Of a stretch of DNA of 64,000 bases, positions 7,936 through 15,434 are shown in pieces (within the stretch, counting starts at the first letter, position 1; every line of letters starts with the position of its first letter). The notes under the pieces were generated by a model that worked only from the letters and a program-made list of their open reading frames with translations, had not been told where the DNA came from and made no database searches. A program made the translations under genes and the position numbers. Origin of the DNA: Bacillus sp. ISL-18 (GTDB taxonomy: Bacteria > Bacillota > Bacilli > Bacillales > Cytobacillaceae); contig NZ_JAGGQG010000007.1 in NCBI RefSeq assembly GCF_018613415.1, positions 1 to 64,000 on the forward strand. Direction: 5' to 3'.

Positions 7936-7990
7936 CTTGAAGTAACCTGGCCCTTTCGTAGAAGAAGAAAAGCGACCAGTTATTGGAAAC
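7936..7990. repeat. Dispersed stem-loop repeat, copy 9 (short)
   Basis: CCTTCTTGAAGTAACCTGGCCC, GTAGAAGAAGAAAAGCGACCAGTTATTGGAAAC. The right end supplies the TTGGAA -35 box of the next promoter. Confidence 0.65.
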
Positions 7991-8010
7991 TAGTTTAATT
8001 GGTGTATAAT
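7983..8010 (+). promoter_or_regulatory. Sigma-A-type promoter for the gene at 8050
   Basis: -35 TTGGAA (7983-7988), 16-base spacer, -10 TATAAT (8005-8010). The -35 box lies in the tail of a repeat copy. Confidence 0.6.
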
Positions 8011-8049
8011 AGTGTGAATAAATTGTATTTTAACGGGGTGGTAATAAAA

Positions 8050-8442
8050 ATGAAGATTTTATTTGATGAAACTTATACTTCAACTGACGGGAAACGATCA
8101 AGCAGGAATATTTGGTATGGAGATGCTGATTTAACTGTTGATGGTGAATATGGAAAAACCATTAATCTTAAAGAAGATTTTATGGATGATTTATGCGAAA
8201 TCATAAAAAAAGACTTTTCGAAAAATGCAGCAAATGAGCCTACTGAAACTAACTGGTATATTTATGGAAGTGGCGTTACTCAGGACGCTATTGAAGCCAA
8301 TGTCCGTCCGTCCATTATGGTTCGTGAGAAGTCTGATGAGTTTATAACTAATTTTAATATCAGTGACCATGATTTTGCTGTAAATATTGATGCTATTTTG
8401 TTGTTTAAGGCGGATTTTGAAAAACGTTTAGCTAGTCTTTGA
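8050..8442 (+). CDS. Hypothetical cytoplasmic protein
   Basis: A 130-residue acidic protein (MKILFDETYTSTDGKRSS..., FDVN-rich C-terminal part) without a recognised family. I start it at ATG 8050 because AACGGGGTGG lies about eight bases upstream; an in-frame extension to 7999 lacks a site and would overlap the promoter. It is one of few plus-strand genes in this zone and has its own promoter. Confidence 0.65.
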   Translation: MKILFDETYTSTDGKRSSRNIWYGDADLTVDGEYGKTINLKEDFMDDLCEIIKKDFSKNAANEPTETNWYIYGSGVTQDAIEANVRPSIMVREKSDEFITNFNISDHDFAVNIDAILLFKADFEKRLASL

Positions 8443-8500
8443 GGAGTACTATCACTTTACGCATGATCAAACTAGTTGAGGGGATGATTTCATATCGAAT

Positions 8501-8727
8501 TCATTCTCCTTTTTCATCCGACAGCGTATAAAATTTAACTAATTCTATCCATGCCTGATCATCAGGCATTCCCATTCCTACACCTCCCGTTTTAACATCC
8601 TTAAGCCCAACTGTTCTCCATCCAATTCCATTCCGCTTGAACTTCAAGTCCTAAATCAAAAAAAACGCTTTAGCCTCCGAAAGATCATTTACGTTTATAC
8701 TTACATGATCTATTCGATTGATCTTCC
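8501..8727 (-). pseudogene. VOC/glyoxalase-family protein, degenerate
   Basis: Reading frames on the minus strand give KINRIDHVSINVNDLSEAKAF, which is the start of a vicinal-oxygen-chelate fold with its metal-binding His. After stops and a deletion they give VGLK/VKTG, MGMPDDQAWIELVKFYT. The gene is much shorter than the usual 125-140 residues and has several frame breaks. It is clearly a dead gene. Confidence 0.6.
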
Positions 8728-8787
8728 TATCTCATGCCACCTATATTCCTGTTATTTGTTTGAAATTCTAGTTCGCTTAAAACAGAA

Positions 8788-8880
8788 AATATCCTTCTTC
8801 AACAAGCCTTCTGCTACGGTTAGCTCAAATAGAAAAAGAATTACTTTCGCAATCCCTTGTTTAGCTTAATTCCCGTTACT
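8788..8880. repeat. Dispersed stem-loop repeat, copy 10 (degenerate)
   Basis: TTCTTCAACAAGCCTTCTGC, GGTTAGCTCAAATAGAAAAAG, then CCCGTTACTATAAGGACAATTTTTTCACAATC, close to the repeat's 3' block. It lies 3' of the TetR gene. Confidence 0.6.
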
Positions 8881-8917
8881 ATAAGGACAATTTTTTCACA
8901 ATCTTTTTTGGTGGTAC

Positions 8918-9487
8918 CTATTGGATTATAGATTCACCATCAATCCCATGCATAATAAAAGGAATTAGTGATTTGATAAATTCTTCAGGTTGTTCCCCAT
9001 TACTTCTTCTCCATTCTACGGATGCTCCGTAGATTCCCCAACTTAACATGACAGCTATTCTCTTATGTGCTTGACTTTCTTCTATTAAACGTCTTTTTAA
9101 CAACGTTTTGTAAAAAATAATTTCCAATTGGTCCCTAATAATGCGAGCAATGGTGTCTTCGTAACCTCTATGGCAGCGATTGGATAAGGAATTTTGAAAA
9201 TTCGTAATGGCTAAAAAGATACTAACAATCACTTCTTCATTTAATTCGTTTTGCTCAACCTGATCGGAATCCAAATTGATCAACAGGACTTCTGATAATA
9301 CTTTTTCTAATAAGTCATATTTATCCTCGAAATGATAATAAAACGTCGCACGGTTGACCATAGCCTCTGTTGTAATATCTTTAATGGTAATATCCTTGAA
9401 TTCTTTTTTTCCTGAAAGTTCAATAAAAGAATCCATGATTAATTTACGTGTCCGAAGAATTCGGGGGTCCGTTTTTTCTTGAGTCAT
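8918..9487 (-). CDS. TetR/AcrR-family regulator
   Basis: A 189-residue protein with an N-terminal TetR helix-turn-helix (residues 8-55; ITIKDITTEAMVNRATFYYHF) and a helical ligand domain (TetR_C_7-like, ending FIMHGIDGE). GGAGGG precedes ATG 9487. It is divergent from the DsbA-like/YdhR-like gene pair, with a palindrome in the shared spacer, so it most likely represses that pair. The inducer may be an electrophile or quinone given the neighbours; that is inference. Confidence 0.85.
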   Translation of the reverse strand: MTQEKTDPRILRTRKLIMDSFIELSGKKEFKDITIKDITTEAMVNRATFYYHFEDKYDLLEKVLSEVLLINLDSDQVEQNELNEEVIVSIFLAITNFQNSLSNRCHRGYEDTIARIIRDQLEIIFYKTLLKRRLIEESQAHKRIAVMLSWGIYGASVEWRRSNGEQPEEFIKSLIPFIMHGIDGESIIQ

Positions 9488-9583
9488 TCAAAAGTCCCTC
9501 CAACTTTTTCAACAATTTTTCAAAAGTGTTGTATATACGATAAATCCAGTTAATTATCGGTATTCGTGTTTTTCATTATGTAC

Positions 9584-9598
9584 TACAATGCAATTGTA
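9584..9598. promoter_or_regulatory. Palindromic operator candidate between tetR-type and dsbA-type genes
   Basis: TACAAT-GCA-ATTGTA is a perfect 6+3+6 inverted repeat in the divergent spacer, a typical place and size for a TetR operator. Confidence 0.5.
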
Positions 9599-9624
9599 CA
9601 ACAACTGATAAATCAAAACTAAAT

Positions 9625-9646
9625 GGGCAGCTCTTTTTGCCTGCCC
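9625..9646 (+). terminator. Leader hairpin (attenuator-like)
   Basis: GGGCAG (9625-9630) pairs with CTGCCC (9641-9646) and is followed by TTTA, 30 bases before the GTG start at 9679. It may be a leader terminator or processing site. Confidence 0.35.
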
Positions 9647-9678
9647 TTTAAAGTAACAAACACTAGGGGGATTCTTAC

Positions 9679-10608
9679 GTGAATAAAAATAATAACATGA
9701 TTTGTGATTTAGAAACAGGTCTATGTGGTGTAGTTGGCGATGAAGATATGGAGATTGTTGATTTGAATCAACCGAAGAAAACGGTGGATTTATATTATGT
9801 GACAGACCCTATATGCTCACATTGCTGGGCACTCGAACCCGTTCTTCTCCGTTTTGTCGAGCAGTATAGTCATTATTTTAACTTCCATACCGTTATGGGT
9901 GGATTGCTGGAAAAATGGCATGATGGACCCATTGATCCAGCAAATGGTATCTATAAACCTGCTGACGTTGCTGGTCACTGGAGAGAAGTAGGCAATCATT
10001 ATCGCATGCCTATTGATGGTTCACTAATGATTGACAATCCGGTTCAGTCCTCTTTCCCATCATCTCGTGTTTTTAAAATTATTCAAAAACATCATGGTGA
10101 TGAAAAAGCATTTGAATTCCTGCGTCGTTCTAGAGAAGCTTTGTTTGCTTTCAATAAAAACATTGGTGAGGAATCTGTCCTAGTAGGTATCTGTAATGAA
10201 ATGGAACTAGATGGTGAAGAAATGGTAAAAGAAGCTGACGAACCAACTGGTCACGTTTTATTAAATGAAGACTTCGAACTAACTAGAAAACTTGGTGCTA
10301 GAGGATTTCCTACGATTATCTTGTTGAATGAAGAAAATAAAGGGGTTAAAATCGTTGGTGGCCGCCCTTTAGAAAACTATGTTGTGGGGCTAAAGCAAGT
10401 CCTAAATCTAGAAGAAGTACAACCAAAACCACAACCACCCCTTTCCTATTTACTTAAAAAAGAGAAACTTCTGTTTTCAAAAGAAATTGAAGTGATGTAC
10501 GATGTCGAGAAATCGGAACTTGACGCTTTTATTGAAAAAGAGCTATCACCAAACAGTTATAAAGCGAAGGAAATTCTAGGTGAATTATATTATACAACGA
10601 CAAAATAA
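9679..10608 (+). CDS. DsbA-family (FrnE/SpxH-like) thioredoxin-fold protein
   Basis: A 309-residue protein with the redox motif CSHC (in DPICSHCWALEPV, about residues 44-56) at the start of a DsbA-type thioredoxin fold, the cis-Pro loop GARGFPTII at about residue 211, and a charged C-terminal extension. It has no signal peptide, so it acts in the cytoplasm. It resembles the ClpXP adaptor SpxH/YjbH and FrnE-type oxidoreductases; which one cannot be told. Start is GTG 9679 behind GGGGG. It is followed 15 bases later by a YdhR-like monooxygenase gene in the same operon. Confidence 0.85.
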   Translation: MNKNNNMICDLETGLCGVVGDEDMEIVDLNQPKKTVDLYYVTDPICSHCWALEPVLLRFVEQYSHYFNFHTVMGGLLEKWHDGPIDPANGIYKPADVAGHWREVGNHYRMPIDGSLMIDNPVQSSFPSSRVFKIIQKHHGDEKAFEFLRRSREALFAFNKNIGEESVLVGICNEMELDGEEMVKEADEPTGHVLLNEDFELTRKLGARGFPTIILLNEENKGVKIVGGRPLENYVVGLKQVLNLEEVQPKPQPPLSYLLKKEKLLFSKEIEVMYDVEKSELDAFIEKELSPNSYKAKEILGELYYTTTK

Positions 10609-10623
10609 AAAGGGAGAATAAAA

Positions 10624-10929
10624 ATGGCCTACGTATTACAAGTAGATTTTAAAATGAATGGACCATTCGGAGATGAAATGGCAGATGCGTTTTCCGATTT
10701 AGCGAAAAGTATTAATGAAGAAGATGGCTTTGCTTGGAAAATATGGACAGAAAGCCGGGAAACAAACGAAGCTGGTGGAATTTATATTTTCGAATCAAAA
10801 GAAACAGCTAAAAAATATATGGATATGCATTCTAAAAGATTATCTGATTTTGGAATAACAGATGTAAACTCAAAGATTTTTGCCATTAATTCTAAACTTA
10901 CTGCGATCACTAAAGGTCCAGTAAAATAA
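10624..10929 (+). CDS. ydhR: YdhR-family putative monooxygenase
   Basis: A 101-residue dimeric alpha-beta barrel protein. The sequence FKMNGPFGDEMADAFSDLAKS, GFAWKIWTES and GGIYIFESKETAKKYMDMH is characteristic of YdhR, a family related to ActVA/YgiN monooxygenases that act without cofactors on aromatic compounds. AAAGGGAGAA precedes the ATG. It is co-transcribed with the DsbA-like gene, and both probably answer to the divergent TetR regulator. Confidence 0.85.
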   Translation: MAYVLQVDFKMNGPFGDEMADAFSDLAKSINEEDGFAWKIWTESRETNEAGGIYIFESKETAKKYMDMHSKRLSDFGITDVNSKIFAINSKLTAITKGPVK

Positions 10930-10937
10930 CTTCGTGT

Positions 10938-11123
10938 TTAATTTTTTAGATGATCTCGTTTTTCAGATATAGATTTTAAGAGATTGTTTCTTTCCCGCTG
11001 GATTTTTAGGATTTTTATTAAAAACCATATAATAAACACAACAGGACCAATATAAATAGGATAACTCACACATGGAAATAGTGACACAAAATATAAGTAC
11101 TTTTCCGTACTAGTAAAAAGCAA
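10938..11123 (-). pseudogene. Damaged duplicate of the 55-residue membrane protein at 11962
   Basis: The C-terminal 37 codons (IGPVVFIIWFLIKILKIQ, then KSISEKRDHLKN) are nearly identical to the gene at 11962-12129. The N-terminal part is scrambled by a one-base insertion and a one-base deletion, and the start lacks a ribosome binding site. The two copies lie 1 kb apart in direct orientation. Confidence 0.6.
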
Positions 11124-11352
11124 GGCTCATTGGCCCTGCTTTTTATTCTAATATTTCTCCAACCATTTAAGTATCCATTAATATGGCCCTTATATCGGAT
11201 TAATAAAGTTAATTTATATTTAAATCAACGACTTTTCTAAGATTTCTACCACATCTAATGATTGCGGTATTGTCCCTTTTTTTGTTTATTGGAAAAAGAA
11301 ATTATTTTCAATAAACCTATCCGCTCATTTCTATTATGGTTAAATACTGTTA

Positions 11353-11457
11353 TCATTTCTTTGGCATTCTTGATAGTTTAATAAAAACTCCCAAACCAGC
11401 TAAGAAAAACCCTAAACAAAACAAACTAGCAGGACTACCCCAAACGATGTCAGCCAT
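11353..11457 (-). CDS. Small membrane protein (34 residues)
   Basis: ATG 11457 follows a perfect AGGAGGTATATT site. One hydrophobic helix (SLFCLGFFLAGLGVFIKL) is followed by a basic end RMPKK. Too short for most gene callers; the site and composition make it credible. Function unknown. Confidence 0.6.
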   Translation of the reverse strand: MADIVWGSPASLFCLGFFLAGLGVFIKLSRMPKK

Positions 11458-11504
11458 AATATACCTCCTATAAATTATAAACATAGTATAATTTTACCAT
11501 ATCA

Positions 11505-11580
11505 ACTAACTGCCGACCCCGCCCAATTGCTAAAATAACGTACCCCGTTACTTTAGTACAATTTTTCAAAACATTTCACT
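11505..11580. repeat. Partial dispersed repeat
   Basis: GTACCCCGTTACTTTAGTACAATTTTTCAAAAC resembles the 3' block of the dispersed repeat (CACCCGTTAGTTTAAGTACATTTCTTCACAAT). Confidence 0.4.
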
Positions 11581-11643
11581 TTGCTAATAAAAGAGACTAT
11601 CCAAACATTGAAGAAAAGCCCCCAATTAAGAACTCAAGCTTCC

Positions 11644-11877
11644 TTATTTCAATAAAAAGCCTTGAATGGATACGAATAATGAAAATAGGAAAACAACAAC
11701 CATTAGCCAACCATACATTTTTCGCTCTTTTCGAAATTCCTCTAACCCAAAAATTAACATTGTTAGACCTAAGAGAAATATCATGAAATAGTTAAACTCA
11801 AAATTTTTCGTAATTAATCCATAAGAAGCCAATAAAAAAGTTACTATTGATAAAGCCTTACGTAGAACTCTTAACAA
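11644..11877 (-). CDS. DUF3953 (YczI-like) membrane protein
   Basis: A 77-residue protein with three hydrophobic helices (about residues 8-24, 28-44, 54-75) and the loop LEEFRKERKMYGW typical of YczI/DUF3953 proteins of Bacillus. No biochemical role is known. No strong ribosome binding site is evident before the start. Confidence 0.65.
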   Translation of the reverse strand: MLRVLRKALSIVTFLLASYGLITKNFEFNYFMIFLLGLTMLIFGLEEFRKERKMYGWLMVVVFLFSLFVSIQGFLLK

Positions 11878-11961
11878 AATATTCCCCTATTCTTGCAAAT
11901 CTTGTTAGAAAAATATACATATAACCCCTTAATTTAATTAGATTGAACAAACACCTAGTTT

Positions 11962-12129
11962 TTAATTTTTTAGATGATCTAGTTTTTCAGAAATAGATTT
12001 TAAGATATTGTTCTTTTCCTGCTGTATTTTTAGGATTTTTATTAAGAACCATATAATAAACACAACAGGACCAATATAAAATAGGATACTCACAAATGGA
12101 AATACTGAAAAAAGAATATTCTCTGACAT
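11962..12129 (-). CDS. Small membrane protein (55 residues), intact copy
   Basis: ATG 12129 has the strong site GAGAGGGGGTTAGTT. One membrane helix (about residues 8-34, IGPVVFIIWFLIKIL) is followed by a charged amphipathic tail (KIQQEKNNILKSISEKLDHL). A damaged direct duplicate lies at 10938-11123, with the DUF3953 gene and a 34-residue ORF between them. Family unknown. Confidence 0.65.
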   Translation of the reverse strand: MSENILFSVFPFVSILFYIGPVVFIIWFLIKILKIQQEKNNILKSISEKLDHLKN

Positions 12130-12650
12130 AACTAACCCCCTCTCGTTTGGATAATTATACCATATTATAATTCCTTCTGTTTATTAGTTTGGACATTTAG
12201 GTTGTTCTGGAGTTAATGGAGAAAAATTGCGTGGGATTGGTTGAATCTATAAAACAAGATATGACACATGAATAGTAGATTTTTTGAAAATTTTTCCAGA
12301 TAATCACTAGTAACTCCTTCCTCTAACAAGTAAATTCTTATTTAGTGCCTACCCTAGGGCCGGTATTTCATGTTATGAAAAATACGCCTGTCCCATGACG
12401 GTGGACAAGCGCATTTTTTTAAATTACTCTATTAATACTCATTGTAGATTTACTGTGTTTGAAAATAAGCGGTAAAATTCCGTTTAAAATGAGAAATACT
12501 CCTATTTCCTTAAAAATAAAAGAAGTTTTTCCGTTTATTTTACCCAAATCTCTGGATTTTGCCTTATTTTGAGCAGTTAATCGGAATATCTCCGTTTATA
12601 TCTGCTTCTTATGCTGCCTCTAAATCCATTAGCCGGAAATTCTCCGCTAA
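12130..12650. repeat. Gene-free stretch with CGGAAA-type palindromic repeats
   Basis: Between 12460 and 12650 the motif CCGTTTA recurs and pairs with CGGAAT/CGGAAA in short palindromes such as CGGAATATCTCCG and CGGAAATTCTCCG. Similar CGGAAA/CCGTTTA arrays are, to my knowledge, common in Bacillaceae intergenic DNA. A short open frame at 12217-12278 (MEKNCVGLVESIKQDM) may be another remnant. Confidence 0.5.
12382..12420 (+). terminator. Rho-independent terminator, orphan
   Basis: Stem GCCTGTCC/GGACAAGC with one mismatch, then TTTTTTT. No plus-strand gene remains just upstream, so it probably belonged to a lost gene. Confidence 0.55.
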
Positions 12651-13045
12651 TTAAATCTCATACTTACACAAAAAGCAACATGGAGAAGTCCCTCCATCTT
12701 TATTTCGATTCATCAACACTTTCCCTTCTACTTTCGGTATAAAATAGGGATCGGGTGAAGTTGAATTAACTCCATTTAACCGTCTAAACGTGTTTCCATT
12801 TTCTAGATCTTCGACGATAATAGCTCCTAGTCCTTTGGAAGAAGAATCCGTTATATAGGCATAACCTGCGTTTCCTTCACGAAAATCAAATCGGACATCA
12901 TTCAGATAAGTTGTTGGAAGGACAACATCTTCTGTAAAGTTATATACACTTCTAATTGTATTGGTTTTTAAATCAACAGCGACTAATTTTGCCCCACCTT
13001 TAATTGGTTCAGATAAATTGGGTGCAGCTGTAAAGGAAAAACTTT
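12651..13045 (-). pseudogene. Major royal jelly/L-dopachrome tautomerase-related protein, fragment
   Basis: The minus-strand frame reads GGAKLVAVDLKTNTIRSVY, YLNDVRFDF, GYAYITDSSSKGLGAI, NGVNSTSPDPYFIPKVEG, the central blades of an MRJP/yellow-type six-bladed propeller protein. It lacks a start and both ends: a family member is about 350-400 residues and only about 125 remain. The tail (CCFLCKYEI) is not native. Clear remnant. Confidence 0.6.
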
Positions 13046-13129
13046 TTAAGAATAATTACATGCTTGTCCCTTTCAAGTTATCCCCTTTAGCATAAAATGT
13101 ATTACCTCTTAAAAAGGAGGTGAGCTTAC

Positions 13130-13234
13130 ATGAGCTACCAAGGCGGCGGAATGGGCACAAGTTTTGCTTTAATTGTTGTACTATTCATCCTTTTAATCAT
13201 TGTTGGAGCATCCTTCATGGGTGGAGGATACTAA
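13130..13234 (+). CDS. YjcZ-family sporulation peptide
   Basis: A 34-residue peptide, [18 protein letters not shown] then [14 protein letters not shown]: a Gly-rich start, one membrane helix and a Gly-Tyr end, as in YjcZ/YqfT-type small sporulation proteins. AAAAGGAGGTGAGC precedes the ATG. In Bacillus these are made in sporulating cells and associate with spore or forespore membranes. It has its own terminator. Confidence 0.88.
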   Translation: MSYQGGGMGTSFALIVVLFILLIIVGASFMGGGY

Positions 13235-13261
13235 TTTATTTACAAGGTGGTTAATTTATTT

Positions 13262-13292
13262 AGAGGGTTCTGAAACTTATTCAGAACCCTCT
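13262..13292 (+). terminator. Terminator of the YjcZ-type gene
   Basis: AGAGGGTTCTGA pairs with TCAGAACCCTCT, followed by TGATT. A 12-bp GC-containing stem. Confidence 0.7.
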
Positions 13293-13315
13293 TGATTACT
13301 AACTTTTCATGTCGC

Positions 13316-13420
13316 TCTTACTAACCTGCCCGGTAGTGGAACAACGAAAAAAGGCTTCCGCAGCAGTCCCAATTTTAAACTCTAGCACCGTTAGCTTAAG
13401 TACATTTTCTCACAAACTTG
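13316..13420. repeat. Dispersed stem-loop repeat, copy 11
   Basis: CTAACCTGCCCGG-TAGTGGAACAACG, GGCTTCCGCAGCAGTCCC, CACCGTTAGCTTAAGTACATTTTCTCACAAAC: all three blocks are present. Confidence 0.8.
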
Positions 13421-13436
13421 TCCTTTACATTGTTTT

Positions 13437-13513
13437 CAAAACAGGAATGCTTCCCTTACCACAACTACAAATAAGACGGACGCTATGATCCCAGAAGAAA
13501 ATGTTAAAGCATA
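13437..13513 (-). pseudogene. C-terminal remnant of a small membrane protein
   Basis: An open frame without a start reads ALTFSSGIIASVLFVVVV then REAFLF and a stop. One hydrophobic helix; family unknown. It directly precedes (in minus-strand sense) a copy of the dispersed repeat. Confidence 0.3.
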
Positions 13514-13576
13514 ACAATTATATAAATATTTAATCTCCTCCTTTGGTCAAACTAAAGGTAAGGAAAAGGAGGAGCA

Positions 13577-14056
13577 ATGGTTAATAAGTTCGAAAAAAAC
13601 ACATTAAGAATTTTATTCATCTTTGGAATCGGTGCTTTTTTTAATTTAATAAGAAAGCCTCCAATGAAGGATTGGATAATAATTTTTTTGTTAAAAAGTT
13701 ACATTGCATCCATTTTGGATAATCTACTTGTGAAAAAAGGATATTTTAAGTATCCAGTTAACTTATTTAAAACCCTTGATATAAGTGCTTTGTTTAGTTA
13801 CTTAATCTTTCCTATTTCTTGTATTTATTTCAATCAAGTTACTAAGAATTCAACAACTAAAGGGATTTTATTAAAGTGCTTATTATTTAGTCTTCCATCG
13901 GCATTAGCTGAACATTGGCTAGAGAAAAACACAAAATTAATTAGATATAAAAAGTCTTGGACCTCGGTACATAGTTTTTTTTCTATTGCTTCTACTTTCT
14001 TAATGGTTAGATTTTTAATGACAGTAATTAGAAAGGCTGCTCAGAAACAACAATGA
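13577..14056 (+). CDS. CBO0543-like multi-pass membrane protein
   Basis: A 159-residue protein with about four membrane helices. KDWIIIFLLKSYIASILDN, KYPVNLFKTLDISALFSYL and SALAEHWLEKNTKLIRYKK match my memory of the CBO0543 family found in sporulating Firmicutes; function unknown. AAAGGAGGAGCA precedes ATG 13577. The last codons lie in a hairpin. Other CBO0543-like proteins occur at 15435, 48468 and 51374. Confidence 0.65.
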   Translation: MVNKFEKNTLRILFIFGIGAFFNLIRKPPMKDWIIIFLLKSYIASILDNLLVKKGYFKYPVNLFKTLDISALFSYLIFPISCIYFNQVTKNSTTKGILLKCLLFSLPSALAEHWLEKNTKLIRYKKSWTSVHSFFSIASTFLMVRFLMTVIRKAAQKQQ

Positions 14057-14091
14057 CTATTGTCTGAGTTGTTTCTGAGCGCCAATTGTAC
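14042..14091 (+). terminator. Hairpin at the 3' end of the CBO0543-like gene
   Basis: GCTCAGAAACAAC pairs perfectly with GTTGTTTCTGAGC, a 13-bp stem that includes the last codons and the stop codon. No T-run follows, so it may stabilise the mRNA end rather than terminate. Confidence 0.5.
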
Positions 14092-14373
14092 AGGTACCAG
14101 CGAATAATTATGGCAATTCTTCTTTAAACTGGACCCTTAGTTAAGGATGCACTTATAAAGGGATTATTCCAAATTAACAATCCATATCCATTAGAATTGT
14201 TAAAACCCGAATTGTCGGGTACGGTGAGAATCTTCGATTCGGATCTAGCCCCCAAACTTATAACCAACGTAAATACATAGTTTCAAAAATATATGTAAAA
14301 TTTTCCTCTTTTATATTAGAACGAACATTCATTCGTGTATAATTATGATATGCCTATCGAAGGAGGAATTATT
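14057..14373. other. Intergenic stretch with a coding remnant
   Basis: A plus-strand frame at about 14126-14281 reads DALIKGLFQINNPYPLELL and SGTVRIFDSDLAPKLITN to a stop without a start codon. It looks like a C-terminal remnant of an unknown gene. Nothing else is recognised before the DinB-like gene. Confidence 0.3.
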
Positions 14374-14844
14374 TTGAACTCAATTGATTTAATTATTTTA
14401 AACTTTAATGAAGTTAGAAGAAGAAGCATACAGGTTTGGACATCTATTCCTAAAGAAAAACTCCAATGGAAGCCAGATGATGAAGCTATGAATTGCATAG
14501 AAATGATTAGACACGTATTGGAAAGCGAACATTATTACCACCTGGCGATTAAAAATAGAGGGAGTTTATCTGTTTTCAACTCCCCTTTCGAAAATAGAGC
14601 ATTCACTTCTGTAAAAGCAGAATTGGAATTTGCAGAACCATTTCGAAATGAATTCTTAGATACAATCAAGTCCTTTACTGAAGAAGACTTGGTAAATATA
14701 AAGATTGACCGCTCCGATTCAGGGTACATAAGAGATTTGGGTGATATGCTTTTACGTGTTGCCTATCATGAATCAGTTCATACTGGTCAGTTATTGGATT
14801 ATTTAAGAACAGCAGGCGTTCCAAGAATTCGTATCTGGGATTAG
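14374..14844 (+). CDS. DinB-family protein
   Basis: A 156-residue four-helix-bundle protein of the DinB/YfiT superfamily. The expected metal ligands are present: His in IEMIRHVLESEHYYH (about residue 45) and the pair in YHESVHTGQLLDYL (about 130-134). These proteins are metal-dependent hydrolases or thiol transferases; the substrate is unknown. I start at TTG 14374, since AAGGAGG lies eight bases upstream; an in-frame ATG at 14335 lacks a site. Confidence 0.8.
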   Translation: MNSIDLIILNFNEVRRRSIQVWTSIPKEKLQWKPDDEAMNCIEMIRHVLESEHYYHLAIKNRGSLSVFNSPFENRAFTSVKAELEFAEPFRNEFLDTIKSFTEEDLVNIKIDRSDSGYIRDLGDMLLRVAYHESVHTGQLLDYLRTAGVPRIRIWD

Positions 14845-14853
14845 CCATTACAA

Positions 14854-14885
14854 TGGTGCAATCACAATAGTGATGCACCCTTTTA
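14854..14885 (+). terminator. Terminator of the DinB-like gene
   Basis: GGTGCAATCA pairs with TGATGCACC (one bulged A), followed by CTTTT. Confidence 0.65.
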
Positions 14886-14929
14886 AATAGAAAGTTTTTA
14901 GGATATGAATGCTAGACAACATCCAAGTT

Positions 14930-15015
14930 CTGTTCTTGAACTAACCTTCTCCGTTACTTGAATAAGAAGTAGGTGACTCTTAGTCCCTGAAGAATCATAC
15001 ACGCAGGTACTCAAA
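14930..15015. repeat. Dispersed stem-loop repeat, copy 12
   Basis: GTTCTTGAACTAACCTTCTCCGTTACTTGAATAAGAA, then GGTGACTC..., ATCATACACGCAGGTACTC. The stem is partly decayed. Confidence 0.6.
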
Positions 15016-15085
15016 TAACCTTGACAATAAAATTGCAACAAATGGTCCAATTACCGTAAATCCAATAAATAATGCGAAAAACTTC
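14998..15085 (-). pseudogene. C-terminal fragment of a membrane protein
   Basis: An open frame without a start reads KFFALFIGFTVIGPFVAILL then SRLFEYLRV and a stop: one membrane helix and a basic end. Part overlaps the repeat. Unknown family. Confidence 0.3.
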
Positions 15086-15196
15086 AAAGGTTTAGAGAAG
15101 CCTTGGGATTCATTTATACAGTGGGTTTATCCTGGTTATAAAAATCTTTATTTTGAAGATGGTATCTTAGTTACTATCCAAAATTCGGATAATTAA
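15078..15196 (+). pseudogene. C-terminal fragment of an unknown protein
   Basis: A frame without a start reads KNFKGLEKPWDSFIQWVYPG then YFEDGILVTIQNSDN and a stop, and is followed by its own terminator. The rest of the gene is missing. Confidence 0.35.
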
Positions 15197-15221
15197 GAGT
15201 GATTTAACGTCACTCTTTTTT
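15195..15221 (+). terminator. Rho-independent terminator
   Basis: AAGAGTGA pairs with TCACTCTT, followed by T residues. It serves the truncated plus-strand gene just upstream. Confidence 0.7.
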
Positions 15222-15434
15222 AATGCAAAAAAGACCTTTGACCAAATGATCAAAGGTAAATTGGGGGCTTAGTGGTCTAGTCTAAGCCTAATTAGGAGGT
15301 CTAAACTCCGAAGAATTTAAACATGTGTGTATATTACCATTTTCTGAATATTATTTCAATAGTTTAAAGCGTTAATGTGTAAAAATGTCAAAAAATCATA
15401 ATATTAACTTAATTATTATTAAACTATTTTCAGC

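Noticed and set aside
14162..14270. Possible tRNA or riboswitch (CCCGAATTGTCGGG motif)
   Set aside because: No cloverleaf or known aptamer core; the stretch is better explained as a coding remnant.
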